From Paenibacillus pabuli (GTDB lineage: Bacteria; Bacillota; Bacilli; Paenibacillales; Paenibacillaceae): 64,000 nucleotides of DNA. A program made the translations under genes and the position numbers. Shown one piece after another: positions 25,152 to 34,492 of this stretch (its first letter is position 1; each line of letters begins with the position of its first letter). A model generated the notes under the pieces. The model saw nothing but the letters and a program-made list of their open reading frames with translations. It made no database searches and was not told where the DNA came from. The stretch is from the NCBI RefSeq assembly GCF_039831995.1, contig NZ_JBDOIO010000003.1, positions 3,286,001 through 3,350,000 on the forward strand. Direction: 5' to 3'.

Positions 25152-26327
25152 TTAGTGATGTCCCAGCTGGTCCTTGGTAAATTCATAAAAGGCTAAGGCA
25201 TCTTCACTGCTGGCAAAGCCTGCCTGAGCCATTCTGTCACTGCCCCCGCCCTTGCCCTGGTAGGCTCCGAGATTGCCCTTGAAGAATGGACCGCAAGACC
25301 ACTCCGGCGGCTGCCCGTTCTGGGCCAGAACGACCTTGGCCTCCGAGATGCTGGCAAAGAGCACGATGCCCTCATGATCTTCCGTCAGCTTGGTCGCCAA
25401 GCTCTGCATGTCCTTGAGGGATTTGTCCTCGAATACCTGGGCAATAACCAAACCTTCCCGTGCAGATAGGAGTTCCTGTGCATAATACGTATCATTGGTC
25501 GATTTGACCGTACTCAGCTCGGATAGAAGCTGTTTCTGGTCTGTTTCCATTTTATCGATACGATCAAGTAGCTCTTCCCTGCTGGTTTTTAATTTCACCG
25601 AAATGCCGTTTAACACCTGCTGTGCTGCCGTGAATTCGTTTAATGCTCGGAATCCACATTTGAAATAGATGCGCGTGCCACCTTTAACCTTCTCCGTTTT
25701 CAGCACCTTAAGAATGCCGATCTCGCCTGTTGCCGCCACATGCGTGCCGCCACAAGCATTGTATTCCACACCCTCCATCTCGACAATACGGATGTCCTCT
25801 GTCACAGTAGGCTGCTTCACGAGCGGCAGACGCGCTGCTTCCTCCGCAGTAACCCAGGAGCTGCTAATGCGGGCATTGCGGTAAATCTGGCGGTTCACTT
25901 CTTGCTCAATGGCTGTCAATTGATCCGCTCCCAGTTCTGCGGCTACATCAATCGTTGCATATTCGGTTCCCAGATGGAAACTGAGCGTCATCGCATCAGC
26001 CAGCTTCAGCGTGATCGCTGACAACAGATGCTGCCCTGTGTGATGCTGCATGTGATCGAATCTGCGCTCCCAGTCAATCTCGCAGTGAACCTCCTTCTGC
26101 TCAGGCGCCTGATCGACTTTATGCCATACCTCGCCATCTTCGATGTTTACATCAAGAACAGCGATACCTCCGATTCGGCCCAGGTCACAGGGTTGTCCAC
26201 CCCCATGCGGATAAAATGCCGTCTCCGCAAGTGTGATATATTTACCGTCTTCCTTGTCCGCTCTACCCGTAATTTGTGTATGCCAATCCCGCGTGTATGC
26301 GGAGTCGTAATATAACTTTTGTGTCAT
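25152..26327 (-). CDS. Alanyl-tRNA editing protein (AlaX-L type, DHHA1 tail)
   Basis: 391 residues. It lacks the aminoacylation domain of AlaRS but keeps the editing domain: His96 and His100 (HHTGQH) and CGGTH (192-196), the four zinc ligands that hydrolyse Ser-tRNA(Ala) or Gly-tRNA(Ala). A coiled coil (~240-290) and a DHHA1 C-terminal domain with GNLGAYQGKGGGSDRMAQAG follow, as in the long AlaX class. RBS CAGGATC is modest. Role: trans-editing of mischarged tRNA(Ala) in the cytoplasm. Stand-alone gene. Confidence 0.9.
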   Translation of the reverse strand: MTQKLYYDSAYTRDWHTQITGRADKEDGKYITLAETAFYPHGGGQPCDLGRIGGIAVLDVNIEDGEVWHKVDQAPEQKEVHCEIDWERRFDHMQHHTGQHLLSAITLKLADAMTLSFHLGTEYATIDVAAELGADQLTAIEQEVNRQIYRNARISSSWVTAEEAARLPLVKQPTVTEDIRIVEMEGVEYNACGGTHVAATGEIGILKVLKTEKVKGGTRIYFKCGFRALNEFTAAQQVLNGISVKLKTSREELLDRIDKMETDQKQLLSELSTVKSTNDTYYAQELLSAREGLVIAQVFEDKSLKDMQSLATKLTEDHEGIVLFASISEAKVVLAQNGQPPEWSCGPFFKGNLGAYQGKGGGSDRMAQAGFASSEDALAFYEFTKDQLGHH

Positions 26328-26460
26328 TAACTGATCCTGATCCCTTCTCGTTCAATTTGAGTGCTGATCCATACACATTCCTAAGTATCTGTTCTCCAGA
26401 TTACACTATTTGGCATGAGGACACCAAATTTCTGCCCTGCTGCTATAGCTTCTTAAACCA

Positions 26461-26500
26461 AAAAGACCACTCTGTAACCAAACTACAGAGTGGTCTTTCT
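26461..26500. terminator. Strong bidirectional terminator between alaX-like gene and the dha operon
   Basis: Perfect 15-bp stem AAAGACCACTCTGTA / TACAGAGTGGTCTTT (26462-26476 and 26484-26498) with a 7-nt loop. It ends the dihydroxyacetone kinase operon on the minus strand. The rest of the gap 26328-26634 shows nothing else beyond the promoter side of the editing gene. Confidence 0.85.
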
Positions 26501-26634
26501 TCCCTCACCTCCATTGGACAAAACGTTGGAAAGGTTGTGAAACATGATTACACTGGAACGTAGACGCTAACTAAACAGCTACCAAAAGTATGGCCTGCCA
26601 TCGGAGTGATCAAACGACCACTGGCATTCCCTAT

Positions 26635-28404
26635 TTATTTCATTGACTCAGAGAGCTCTGTGAAAATAACTCCTAGTGCGTATGCACCAGCATCCGGATA
26701 CCCCAGACTGCGGTCTCCAACCGTACCTGCGCGGCCCATGCGAGCCACGATGTCTTCAGTTTTCTTCGCACCTTCGACTGCCGCTTGCGCCCCTTTGGCA
26801 AATGCGGTTTTGAAGTCATCACCTGCATTTGCACTTTGTGTCCAGGAATCAGCACAAGGTACGAGTGCATCAATCAGCGTCTTGTCACCCACAACTGCGC
26901 CGCGTCCGAAGGAACGCTCACCCGTGGATTGAATGCCTTGCACGGCTGCTTGCATCATTTCGGCAAATTCGGATACCGTCAGCTGCTGTTTATCTCCTAC
27001 AGCTTTGCCCGCTGCGCGGAATGCCGAACCCCAGATTGGACCGGATGCCCCGCCGCAATACTCCATAATAACGAGTGAGCATGCATCCAAGAACGAACCG
27101 ATATCCTTCTTCTCTTCGCTGATAATATGATTCCATTCGCGTTTCAGCTGACGGAAGCCCTTTGCCACGCTCATCCCGAAGTCGCCGTCCCCTGCATGAG
27201 AATCCAGTTCACAGAACGGTACCTCGTTCTTGATGATGATCTCACCCATCTTATCGATCAGGTACACGATATTGTCCAGGGAGAATTGGTTGTTGTTAAT
27301 CACTGCTGCGGATGCAGGTGTCTCCACTTCGTAGGAAACCGGAGCTTCTTCACCTACAACCGCTTCAAGTGCTTCGGAGTATGCTGCTTGTGAAGCCGGA
27401 GGACCGGAAACCTTGAATGCAGGTGTATCACTTTCCTTATATAACAACGACTTGAGCTCATCATCCAGCTTCAGGAGTGTCAGTGATGCGCCAGCCATAT
27501 CGATGCTGGTCATGTAATTGCCAACAAAAGTGGTAGCGACATGAAGACCCGAATGGCTTGCCAGCTCGCGCTGAACGGAGTTGTTAAGCAGGTACAATTC
27601 CTGCAGTGGAGTTGCGCCAAAACCGTTCACAAGAACAGCAATCTCTGCGGATGTGTCGCCATCCAGCTTCATGTCTGCCAGCAGTGCTTCAACCATGCGG
27701 CCCGCCAGCTCATCAGCAGAAACAATCTTCTCGCGACGAATACCTGGTTCACCATGGATGCCTACGCCGAACTCCATCTCATCGTCCGCAATTTCGAACG
27801 TTGGGGTCCCTTTGGCAGGCACGGTGCAGGACGTAAATCCAAAACCAATGCTGTGTACGTTCTGGGCTGCCTTCTCGGCCACCAACTTCACCTCTGCCAG
27901 ACTGCGCCCTTCTTCAGCTGCAGCTCCGGCAATTTTATGCACCAGAACCGTTCCGGCTACGCCGCGGCGTCCTACGGTGTACAGACTGTCCTGTACAGCA
28001 ATGTCGTCCTCAACACGCACATACTGTACGTCGATACCGTCTTCCTCCGCCAGATGGGCAGCATTCTTGAAATTCATCATGTCACCGCTATAGTTCTTGA
28101 TGATCAAGAGTGTCCCCTTATTGCTGGCCGTTGCCTTAATTGCCTGGTACACCTGAATCTGGGAAGGAGATGCAAATACATCTCCACATACCGCAGCATC
28201 CAGCATGCCTTTCCCCACATAACCAGCATGAGCCGGTTCATGGCCACTGCCGCCGCCGCTGATGAGGCTGACTTTGTCTGCATTAATCTCTCTACGTTTG
28301 ATGACTTTATACTTTTTCAAAAATTCCAGCTCCGGGTGCGCCAGCGCAATCCCGTTGCACATTTCCATCACGACATTTTCAGCTTGATTGATAATTTTCT
28401 TCAT
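26635..28404 (-). CDS. dhaK: Dihydroxyacetone kinase, fused DhaK-DhaL (ATP-dependent)
   Basis: 589 residues. DhaK part (1-~335) has the GGGSGHEPAHAGYVGKGML loop and His217 in GIHGEPG, the residue that binds dihydroxyacetone covalently. DhaL part (~375-589) has the Mg-ATP aspartates in DSHAGDGDFG (401-410) and CGGASGPIWG. A single-chain kinase of this kind uses ATP rather than PTS phosphate, as in Citrobacter. The ATG shares one base with the gldA stop (TAATG). Together with gldA it converts glycerol to dihydroxyacetone phosphate. Confidence 0.93.
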   Translation of the reverse strand: MKKIINQAENVVMEMCNGIALAHPELEFLKKYKVIKRREINADKVSLISGGGSGHEPAHAGYVGKGMLDAAVCGDVFASPSQIQVYQAIKATASNKGTLLIIKNYSGDMMNFKNAAHLAEEDGIDVQYVRVEDDIAVQDSLYTVGRRGVAGTVLVHKIAGAAAEEGRSLAEVKLVAEKAAQNVHSIGFGFTSCTVPAKGTPTFEIADDEMEFGVGIHGEPGIRREKIVSADELAGRMVEALLADMKLDGDTSAEIAVLVNGFGATPLQELYLLNNSVQRELASHSGLHVATTFVGNYMTSIDMAGASLTLLKLDDELKSLLYKESDTPAFKVSGPPASQAAYSEALEAVVGEEAPVSYEVETPASAAVINNNQFSLDNIVYLIDKMGEIIIKNEVPFCELDSHAGDGDFGMSVAKGFRQLKREWNHIISEEKKDIGSFLDACSLVIMEYCGGASGPIWGSAFRAAGKAVGDKQQLTVSEFAEMMQAAVQGIQSTGERSFGRGAVVGDKTLIDALVPCADSWTQSANAGDDFKTAFAKGAQAAVEGAKKTEDIVARMGRAGTVGDRSLGYPDAGAYALGVIFTELSESMK

Positions 28405-29543
28405 TACTTTGCCTCCCGGCGAGCTTTGTATTCCCGTCCCATACGGTCAGCCGCTGCAATGGCAGCAGCCACTTCAGGAACAGTGATCGGAAATGGCATG
28501 GCGTGAATGGATTCTTCCGGAATACAAGCGATCTCTGCAACTTTCAACAACTCTTCTTGACTAATCGTATCTACACCGATATCCGCCAAGCTTACAGGCA
28601 GTCCCACGGCGAGACAGAAGTCCATGACTTCATGCAGCTCTTCGGTTGGTGCATTTTCAAGGACGAGCTGGGCAATCGTACCGAATGATACTTTTTCACC
28701 GTGGAAGAAGTGATGTGTACCCTCCAGAACCGTCAATCCGTTGTGAATGGCATGTGCTGCAGCCAGACCGCCACTTTCAAATCCAAGACCGGACAACAGA
28801 ATGTTCGTCTCAACGATATTTTCCAGCGCTTGAGTTACGACGTTGCTGTCGCTGGCTACTTTTGCTTTCGCCCCGTCCGTCAGCAGCATTTCATAACATA
28901 ATTTTGCCAGTGCTAGTGCTGCATTCGTACCTACAGCCGATGGAGTATATCCTTCGCGGGAACCCATAGGCAGACTTGCGTTTACACGGGAATACGATTT
29001 TGCTGTTGCTCTTGCTTCGAAGTAGGTAGAGAGCGCATCTCCCATACCGGATACGAGAAAACGTGTTGGAGCGTTGGCAATTACGGTTGTATCCACAAGA
29101 ACGACACTTGGGCTTTGTTTGAAATAAGCGTAGTCGTCAAAAGAACCATCCGGTGTGTACAATACCGCAGAGTGACTTGTTGGTGCATCTGTTGCAGCAA
29201 TCGTTGGGCAGATGATCAGTGCTTCGCCTTCCGCTACGCATTTGGCTGCATCAATGGCTTTGCCGCCTCCGAGACCGATGGTGCAGGTGCATCCTTTTTC
29301 CTTCGCGATCTCTTGTAGACGCGCCACCTCCTCACGGGAACATTCCCCTCTAAAACCGCTTTCAACAAAGGTAATATTGAACTTCTCTGCTGTTGCATCC
29401 AGCTTCGTCTTCACGCGTTGTACATCATCCGGATGTGCAATCAACAAGGCGGAATCTCCGAAGGATTTCACAAAGTAACCAAGGTTCAACAATTCATCTT
29501 CGCCTTGCACGTATTTCGTTGGACTGATAAATGCTTTTCTCAT
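28404..29543 (-). CDS. gldA: Glycerol dehydrogenase
   Basis: 379 residues of the iron/zinc alcohol dehydrogenase superfamily, GldA branch. Visible are the NAD loop GLGGGKAIDAAK, PTIAATDAPTSHSAV, and metal ligands in GMGDALSTYFEA (Asp), GGLAAAHAIHNGLT (His) and THHFFHGEKV (His). RBS TAGGAGG. First gene of the gldA-dhaK pair; glycerol is oxidised by NAD to dihydroxyacetone, which the next gene product phosphorylates. Divergent from a PocR-type regulator. Confidence 0.93.
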   Translation of the reverse strand: MRKAFISPTKYVQGEDELLNLGYFVKSFGDSALLIAHPDDVQRVKTKLDATAEKFNITFVESGFRGECSREEVARLQEIAKEKGCTCTIGLGGGKAIDAAKCVAEGEALIICPTIAATDAPTSHSAVLYTPDGSFDDYAYFKQSPSVVLVDTTVIANAPTRFLVSGMGDALSTYFEARATAKSYSRVNASLPMGSREGYTPSAVGTNAALALAKLCYEMLLTDGAKAKVASDSNVVTQALENIVETNILLSGLGFESGGLAAAHAIHNGLTVLEGTHHFFHGEKVSFGTIAQLVLENAPTEELHEVMDFCLAVGLPVSLADIGVDTISQEELLKVAEIACIPEESIHAMPFPITVPEVAAAIAAADRMGREYKARREAK

Positions 29544-29859
29544 AAGGGTAAATGCCTCCTAAAGGATAGTTTGTATGAAAGTTAGAGTTAATGCATCAAA
29601 TTTTAATGATTCACAATTAACCTAAATATATCTCATGGATGCGAGTGATACATTGGACTTTGATAACAAATTATTATAATTTGCAATCGTAATTTTTTGC
29701 TTTTTGCTGAAATCATGGTATCTTATTGTCATTGGATCGTTGAATGTTGAATGTTGACATCCTCTTACATTACCCGTTCGCATCTCATTCTAATATGTAC
29801 AACTTGCTAACTTTTCACGGCTCAGAGCCGGCAATCCGGTTTGTATGGAGGTTCACCCC
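29544..29859. promoter_or_regulatory. 316-bp divergent control region of gldA-dhaK and its regulator
   Basis: Contains both promoters. GTTGAAT occurs twice in tandem and a third time as GTTGACA (29739-29759), ending in a TTGACA hexamer (29754-29759); no good -10 stands 17 bp later. An AT-rich tract (29670-29700) lies in the middle. No cre site of good quality was seen. Confidence 0.4.
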
Positions 29860-30900
29860 ATGATTAAAGAATATTTGCATATTAATAAAATTCTCGATCT
29901 GAATAAATGGAAGCGTCTACAGGATTCACTGGCTAATGTAACCAAACTGGCCATCCTGACCGTCGACTACAAAGGCATTCCGGTGACCAGCCACAGCAGC
30001 TGCCAAGCGTTCTGCCAAAATGTACGCAAAGACCCCGAACTGCTTCCCTACTGCCAAAAATGTGATTCTCGCGGCGGCCTGGAAGCGGTTCGGTTGAATG
30101 AACCCTATGTTTACTTGTGTCATTTTAATATTATTGATATCGCCATTCCCATCACGATTGATGGGAAATACATTGGGGCCGTACTGGCAGGGCAAGTTAA
30201 ACTTGCAGATCCCGATAAAGGCACTGATCTGGAACAGATCGTCTCTTCCAAAAACGTGCCTATGCATGAAGCGAAGCTGCAGGAACTCCAGGACGATTAT
30301 GACCAACTGCCCGTAATGACGTATGAAGAGATCGTCAAAATTTCCAATATGCTGTCCCTGCTCTGCAACTATATCGTAGAGGAAGCTCTCAATAAAAATT
30401 TGCTGGTGGAGATGTTCGAGAAGGCTTCCGGGTCTCCGGAATCCGTTAATCTGTCCACGATTCTTCCTGGCTATTCCATTCGTAATATTGAATCCATCAA
30501 AAAGGAAATGACCAATGCGATTGCGGATGCGTATCTCAAAAACAGCCCAAGCGATAATGCATGCACCAGCCCGGCGTTACAGCCTGCTTTTGAATATATT
30601 CACAGTCACAAGAGTGAACAGGTTACTTTGAAACACATGGCAGATCTATGCCACCTTAGCCCAAGCTATTTCAGCAGACTGTTTGCCAAGGAAACGGGTG
30701 AGAATTTCACAACCTATCTGGCCAAGCTCAAAATCAAGTGGGCCAAGCAGTTGCTGGAGGTGACCGACATGCCGATCTCACAGATTAGTGATGAGCTGGG
30801 CTTTAACGAATCGGGGTATTTTATTAAAATTTTCAAAAAATTCGAAGAAATTACGCCTGCCCTCTATCGTAAATACATTCAAGAGCAGTCTGTCAAATAA
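29860..30900 (+). CDS. PocR-sensor AraC-family regulator of the glycerol/dihydroxyacetone operon
   Basis: 346 residues from ATG 29860, 8 nt after TGGAGG; an ATG at 29845 overlaps that RBS. Residues ~10-175 form a PocR domain with its cysteine set (SSCQAFCQNV, YCQKCDSRGG, YLCHFNIIDIAIPI) and GAVLAGQVKL. Residues ~245-345 form the AraC DNA-binding domain (TLKHMADLCHLSPSYFSRLF, PISQISDELGFNESGYF). PocR domains sense small diols such as 1,3-propanediol or glycerol derivatives in known systems. Divergent from gldA-dhaK, which it probably activates. Confidence 0.88.
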   Translation: MIKEYLHINKILDLNKWKRLQDSLANVTKLAILTVDYKGIPVTSHSSCQAFCQNVRKDPELLPYCQKCDSRGGLEAVRLNEPYVYLCHFNIIDIAIPITIDGKYIGAVLAGQVKLADPDKGTDLEQIVSSKNVPMHEAKLQELQDDYDQLPVMTYEEIVKISNMLSLLCNYIVEEALNKNLLVEMFEKASGSPESVNLSTILPGYSIRNIESIKKEMTNAIADAYLKNSPSDNACTSPALQPAFEYIHSHKSEQVTLKHMADLCHLSPSYFSRLFAKETGENFTTYLAKLKIKWAKQLLEVTDMPISQISDELGFNESGYFIKIFKKFEEITPALYRKYIQEQSVK

Positions 30901-31374
30901 CTATTTCATCTGTTCCTGAACCCAGATCGCAGACTCAGCCAGCATCTCCATTAGTCCGTTAAAGTGAGGAGCCACCTCTTGAAATGGATAATCTCCTGCA
31001 TAATCGTGGATGAGCATTAGTACCTTACCCGTGTTCTGTTCAAGAACAGCAATGCTCCCTTCTCCAAAGCCGCCAATCGGGAACGGGTTCAGCTCTTCAG
31101 ACAGGTCATATTCTTTCTTATATTCACGGTACGCCTCTACAAATGCAGGGTATGCCCAGTCCAATTCTTTAGTGGAATAAAGAGCAGGATCACCGAAGTT
31201 ACAGGCGCCATAATATAGCAAAAGATCCCTGTATGCTTCGGGAAGATGAACGTTGTACTTTTTCTCAAAATCAGCTATTGCCTGCTCCGTTTCCGGAGTA
31301 CAGCTTCTGCCCATTACGGTCTGATACGCCTGATCCAAAAGAGTTCGAATCGGTTCAAGAGCCTTAGATTCCAC
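30901..31374 (-). CDS. SMI1/KNR4 (SUKH) family protein
   Basis: 157 residues from GTG 31374, 7 nt after GGAGGAGG; the open frame goes to 31431 but no RBS is there. SUKH core: TEQAIADFEKKYNVHLPEAY, RDLLLYYGACNFGD, then NPFPIGGFGEGSIAVLEQNTGKV and a C-terminal helix. SUKH proteins are commonly immunity proteins against polymorphic toxins, though some act alone. No toxin gene is next to it. Its stop codon directly abuts that of the convergent PocR regulator. Confidence 0.82.
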   Translation of the reverse strand: MESKALEPIRTLLDQAYQTVMGRSCTPETEQAIADFEKKYNVHLPEAYRDLLLYYGACNFGDPALYSTKELDWAYPAFVEAYREYKKEYDLSEELNPFPIGGFGEGSIAVLEQNTGKVLMLIHDYAGDYPFQEVAPHFNGLMEMLAESAIWVQEQMK

Positions 31375-31440
31375 GAAACATCCTCCTCCATAAGTGAGAT
31401 AGAGTCTTCCAAATGATCTGGATATGAGCATAGTTACTGA

Positions 31441-32130
31441 CTAGAGGTCCTCTATGTAACTGACTTCTGAGGGTATCAAATCACCATTGTACGCCCTGAA
31501 TTCAACTTCAATCGTACCTGTATACGTGCCGGGAGAAACTTGCACCGGGATTTCGGCAATCAGCTTGTTGTCCGAAACCCGGCACCTCAGAATACGACCA
31601 ATACTCGCCTCGTCAAACCACATTCCCGCATCTTCAGCAGGATAAGAATAGACATACTCTTTACCTGCAATGTTCATCGTGTATTCAACCGTTGCCTGGT
31701 GTTCCTTGTAGATCGAAGACAACGAATTCTGAGCTTTCGCTATCGGATCCCCGACGTGGATTTCGGTCCAATCTTCTTGTAGCACATGAATGGATGAGCC
31801 CCGCGCCCCAGTACCTTTTCCAGTCGTAAGTATAATGATCACTTCGTCCTGACCTTTGCCATCTATATTGGCGGTAACCACTTCCGGGTAATAAGCTGGT
31901 TCGCTGATGTTTTCCCATGGAAATAATTTCGTTTGGTTGTTCCATATGACTGTAATTCCGGAGTACATCCCTTGAACAGGTTTGGTTGTTGCGCTTAATG
32001 TAATGTCTTGTTGATTTTCTTGGATCTCGGCCAATACAATTCGTTCTTGATTCGGAACAGGAAGAGAACCCGGTAAAGCAATGATTGCTGCACAGATCAG
32101 TTTTGGTATGAACCACATGCTTATCATCAA
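31441..32130 (-). CDS. Secreted protein of unknown function
   Basis: 229 residues. Signal peptide MMISMWFIPKLICAAIIALP followed by a beta-rich exported part with VVTANIDGKGQDEVIIILTT, similar to one FG-GAP-like blade. A central region (GKEYVYSYPAEDAGMWF) and a strand-rich C terminus (SPGTYTGTIEVEFRAYNGDL) follow. RBS GTGAGG. Same direction as the SUKH gene, 66 bp upstream of it, so co-transcription is possible. Family not recognised. Confidence 0.72.
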   Translation of the reverse strand: MMISMWFIPKLICAAIIALPGSLPVPNQERIVLAEIQENQQDITLSATTKPVQGMYSGITVIWNNQTKLFPWENISEPAYYPEVVTANIDGKGQDEVIIILTTGKGTGARGSSIHVLQEDWTEIHVGDPIAKAQNSLSSIYKEHQATVEYTMNIAGKEYVYSYPAEDAGMWFDEASIGRILRCRVSDNKLIAEIPVQVSPGTYTGTIEVEFRAYNGDLIPSEVSYIEDL

Positions 32131-32210
32131 ACCTCACTTTGCTATTCATAGGAATTGAGTTTCGCAACTCTCTATTAATAACAGTGCTCAGTTCAATTTA
32201 GTTTGCTAAA

Positions 32211-33092
32211 TTAAATCTCATTTCCCTTCTTTGTTTCTGGCCTGGTTGTCATCATCTCCAGCAAGCCACGTAATGCGGCCGATAGATGTTCACTTCGGGG
32301 ATGTACAAGCCCCACTTCCAATCTACAGTATGGCTCTGGCAAAGATATCACTGAAACTTCTCCTCTTATTTCAGCTTGGATAACGGAAGAACGTGGGAGT
32401 AAGGATATCCCCATTCCGGCAGATACACCACTTAGTATCGTGTTCAGTGTTCCAAACTCCATTACATTGAGCTTATGAACACCACAGCTATTTAGATAAG
32501 CTTCAGCTTGGGTTCTGTGCGTACACCCGATCTCAAAGAACAACATCGGTTTACCTAATACTTCGGTCATCTGATACAAGCCGGGTTCCGCGATTAGAAC
32601 CAGTTCCTCATCATACACCTTGATATAGTTCAGTTCAGGATGATCAATTGGCCCATAGACTAAGGCTCCTTGCAATTCATACTGCATGACCCTCTGATTC
32701 AGCTCATGGGTCCCTCCTGTGACAAGTGAAGCCTGTACCTCTGGATAACAGGAATGGTATTTAGCCAGGAATGGAGCAAGGAAGCTGGAGGCCGCTGTCT
32801 CAATGGAACCTAAACGAAGCTTTCCTGCAGGTTTACTTCCTATTTGAGTCGACAATTCTGCTTCATGCAACAAATCCAGTATTTTATCTGCATACCCGAG
32901 CAAATGATCTCCAGCAGGCGTGAGTACCATTCCCCGGTTCGTGCGATGAAAAAGTGGAACTTGAAGTTGACTTTCCAGCTGTTGGATCCGCGTTGTAACA
33001 TTGGACTGCACATAATTCAGTGCCAATGCTGCTTTACTAATACTTCCCTCTCGAGCAACTGTCCGAAATATTTTTAGATCTCCTGCATCCAC
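32211..33092 (-). CDS. LysR-family transcriptional regulator
   Basis: 293 residues from GTG 33092 (MDAGDLKIFRTVAREGSISK), 7 nt after CAGGTG; the frame continues to 33137 without an RBS and that extension is unlike LysR N termini. HTH ALNYVQSNVTTRIQQLESQL and PLFHRTNRGM. The effector domain has RLGSIETAASSFL and GVSAGMGISLLPRS. Divergent from an MDR oxidoreductase gene, which it probably controls. CzcR/YwqM-like group. Confidence 0.88.
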   Translation of the reverse strand: MDAGDLKIFRTVAREGSISKAALALNYVQSNVTTRIQQLESQLQVPLFHRTNRGMVLTPAGDHLLGYADKILDLLHEAELSTQIGSKPAGKLRLGSIETAASSFLAPFLAKYHSCYPEVQASLVTGGTHELNQRVMQYELQGALVYGPIDHPELNYIKVYDEELVLIAEPGLYQMTEVLGKPMLFFEIGCTHRTQAEAYLNSCGVHKLNVMEFGTLNTILSGVSAGMGISLLPRSSVIQAEIRGEVSVISLPEPYCRLEVGLVHPRSEHLSAALRGLLEMMTTRPETKKGNEI

Positions 33093-33227
33093 GATAATCA
33101 CCTGCTTACTAGCTATTGTTTTTATTGATACCCACATTCATTTTTGTTCATTTTACGTGAAACCACCCCAACTGTACAATGAGGTTCAATCATGACCTTT
33201 AATTACATCAACGGGAGGAATAACATT

Positions 33228-34217
33228 ATGAAAGCTATTATACATTCAGGCCGCAGTGGCCTCGAAGGTATTCAATTTACAGGATCTACAAGTCAAGCAC
33301 CTGGGTATGGCGAAGTCAAAATCCAGTTAAAATCAGCGGGTCTCAACCACCGCGATCTCTTCATCATGGCAGGTCGCACAACCCATGACGCTCCGCTCAT
33401 TCCAGGCTCCGATGGGGCTGGTATAATAGTAGAAACTGGCGAAGGAGTAACTCACCCTTCTGTAGGTGATGAAGTCATTATTCATCCAACTCTGGGTTGG
33501 AAGTGTGCAGCAGATGTGCCTATTGTGCCCGAGATTGTAGGGGGACCAACGGATGGAACACTTGCACAGTACATTACTATCCCTGCCGAAAATGCATTAC
33601 CTAAACCCTCTCATCTAACATGGGAAGAAGCAGGGGTGTTACCCTTATCGGCATTGACGGCCTATCGTGCGTTATTCACCCGTGGCGGTCTGCAGCAAGG
33701 AGAACATGTTCTAATTCCCGGCATTGGCGGTGGTGTAGCGACCTGTGCCCTTCTCATGGCGGTATCAGCCGGAGCCAAGGTAACGGTAACCTCAAGGAGC
33801 GAATTTAAGCGACAAGAAGCTATTCAATTGGGAGCTGTACAAGCATTCGGAAGTCATGAGGATTGGAGTCAGCATAACGAACTTGACCCTGTGGATCTGA
33901 TTTTAGATAGCATCGGACAGGCACTATTTCCCCAATATTTTAATATGATCCGGCCCGGTGGCCGGATCGTGATGTATGGCGCAAGCTCTGGAGATGATCT
34001 GACTATTCCGATTCGATCCATCTTCTTCCCTCAAGTTAGCCTAATCGGCACTTCCATGGGAAGCCATGAAGAGTTTGTCCAGATGCTGCAATGGGTAGAA
34101 GATCATAATATCCATCCTGTAATCGATAGTGTGCATCCGATACAGGATACAGCGAAGGCATTTGAACGTATGGAAAAGGGAGAGCAGTTTGGCAATCTTG
34201 CTATACGGATCGAGTGA
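33228..34217 (+). CDS. MDR-superfamily zinc-independent oxidoreductase
   Basis: 329 residues from ATG 33228 (MKAIIHSGRSGLEG) after GGGAGGA; a frame extension to 33192 has no RBS. GroES-like part with GLNHRDLFIMAGR and PGSDGAG. Rossmann part with GIGGGVATCALLMA replacing the usual AGxGGVG. It lacks the catalytic Cys and the structural Cys loop, so probably an NADPH:quinone/enone reductase like B. subtilis YogA rather than an alcohol dehydrogenase. Divergent from the LysR gene. Confidence 0.82.
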   Translation: MKAIIHSGRSGLEGIQFTGSTSQAPGYGEVKIQLKSAGLNHRDLFIMAGRTTHDAPLIPGSDGAGIIVETGEGVTHPSVGDEVIIHPTLGWKCAADVPIVPEIVGGPTDGTLAQYITIPAENALPKPSHLTWEEAGVLPLSALTAYRALFTRGGLQQGEHVLIPGIGGGVATCALLMAVSAGAKVTVTSRSEFKRQEAIQLGAVQAFGSHEDWSQHNELDPVDLILDSIGQALFPQYFNMIRPGGRIVMYGASSGDDLTIPIRSIFFPQVSLIGTSMGSHEEFVQMLQWVEDHNIHPVIDSVHPIQDTAKAFERMEKGEQFGNLAIRIE

Positions 34218-34252
34218 TTACTTACATTATGAATGATTCAGGAGGTTTTGTT

Positions 34253-34471
34253 ATGTCCGACCATGGACAATTGGTAGAACGGGTTCGCAAGCTGATGAAT
34301 GCCGAAGGAACTGAAGCGGAACTGGATGATATGCTGACCGAGCTGCAGCTGCAGTTGCCTTATGCGGAGATCAGTAATCTGATTTTCTGGGATGATCGGG
34401 ACCTGACCCCCGAACAGATTGTGGAAGAAGCACTGGCTGCTCGTCCCATCCAGCTTCCACCCCAATCCTAG
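34253..34471 (+). CDS. Colicin/pyocin-type bacteriocin immunity protein (Im-like)
   Basis: 72 residues from ATG 34253, 7 nt after AGGAGG; the frame is open from 34214 but without an RBS. MSDHGQLVERVRKLMNAEGT and the rest align with E-colicin immunity proteins: helix 1, NAEGTEAELDD for helix 2, then EISNLIFWDDRDLTPEQIV matching the SDLIYYP...SPSGIV segment that binds DNase colicins. First of three plus-strand genes that look co-transcribed. No DNase toxin gene is near, so its target is unknown. Confidence 0.75.
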   Translation: MSDHGQLVERVRKLMNAEGTEAELDDMLTELQLQLPYAEISNLIFWDDRDLTPEQIVEEALAARPIQLPPQS

Positions 34472-34492
34472 CTTCATTCAGGAGGTGAACGA

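Noticed and set aside
29739..29759. Minisatellite-like repeat of GTTGAAT
   Set aside because: Only about three units of 7 bp, the last one diverged. Too short to call a repeat array; mentioned only as a possible regulator site.
32195..32212. Terminator for the LysR gene (AATTTAG/CTAAATT)
   Set aside because: Stem is only A/T-rich with no T-tract in the right place and it overlaps the stop codon; not a convincing terminator.
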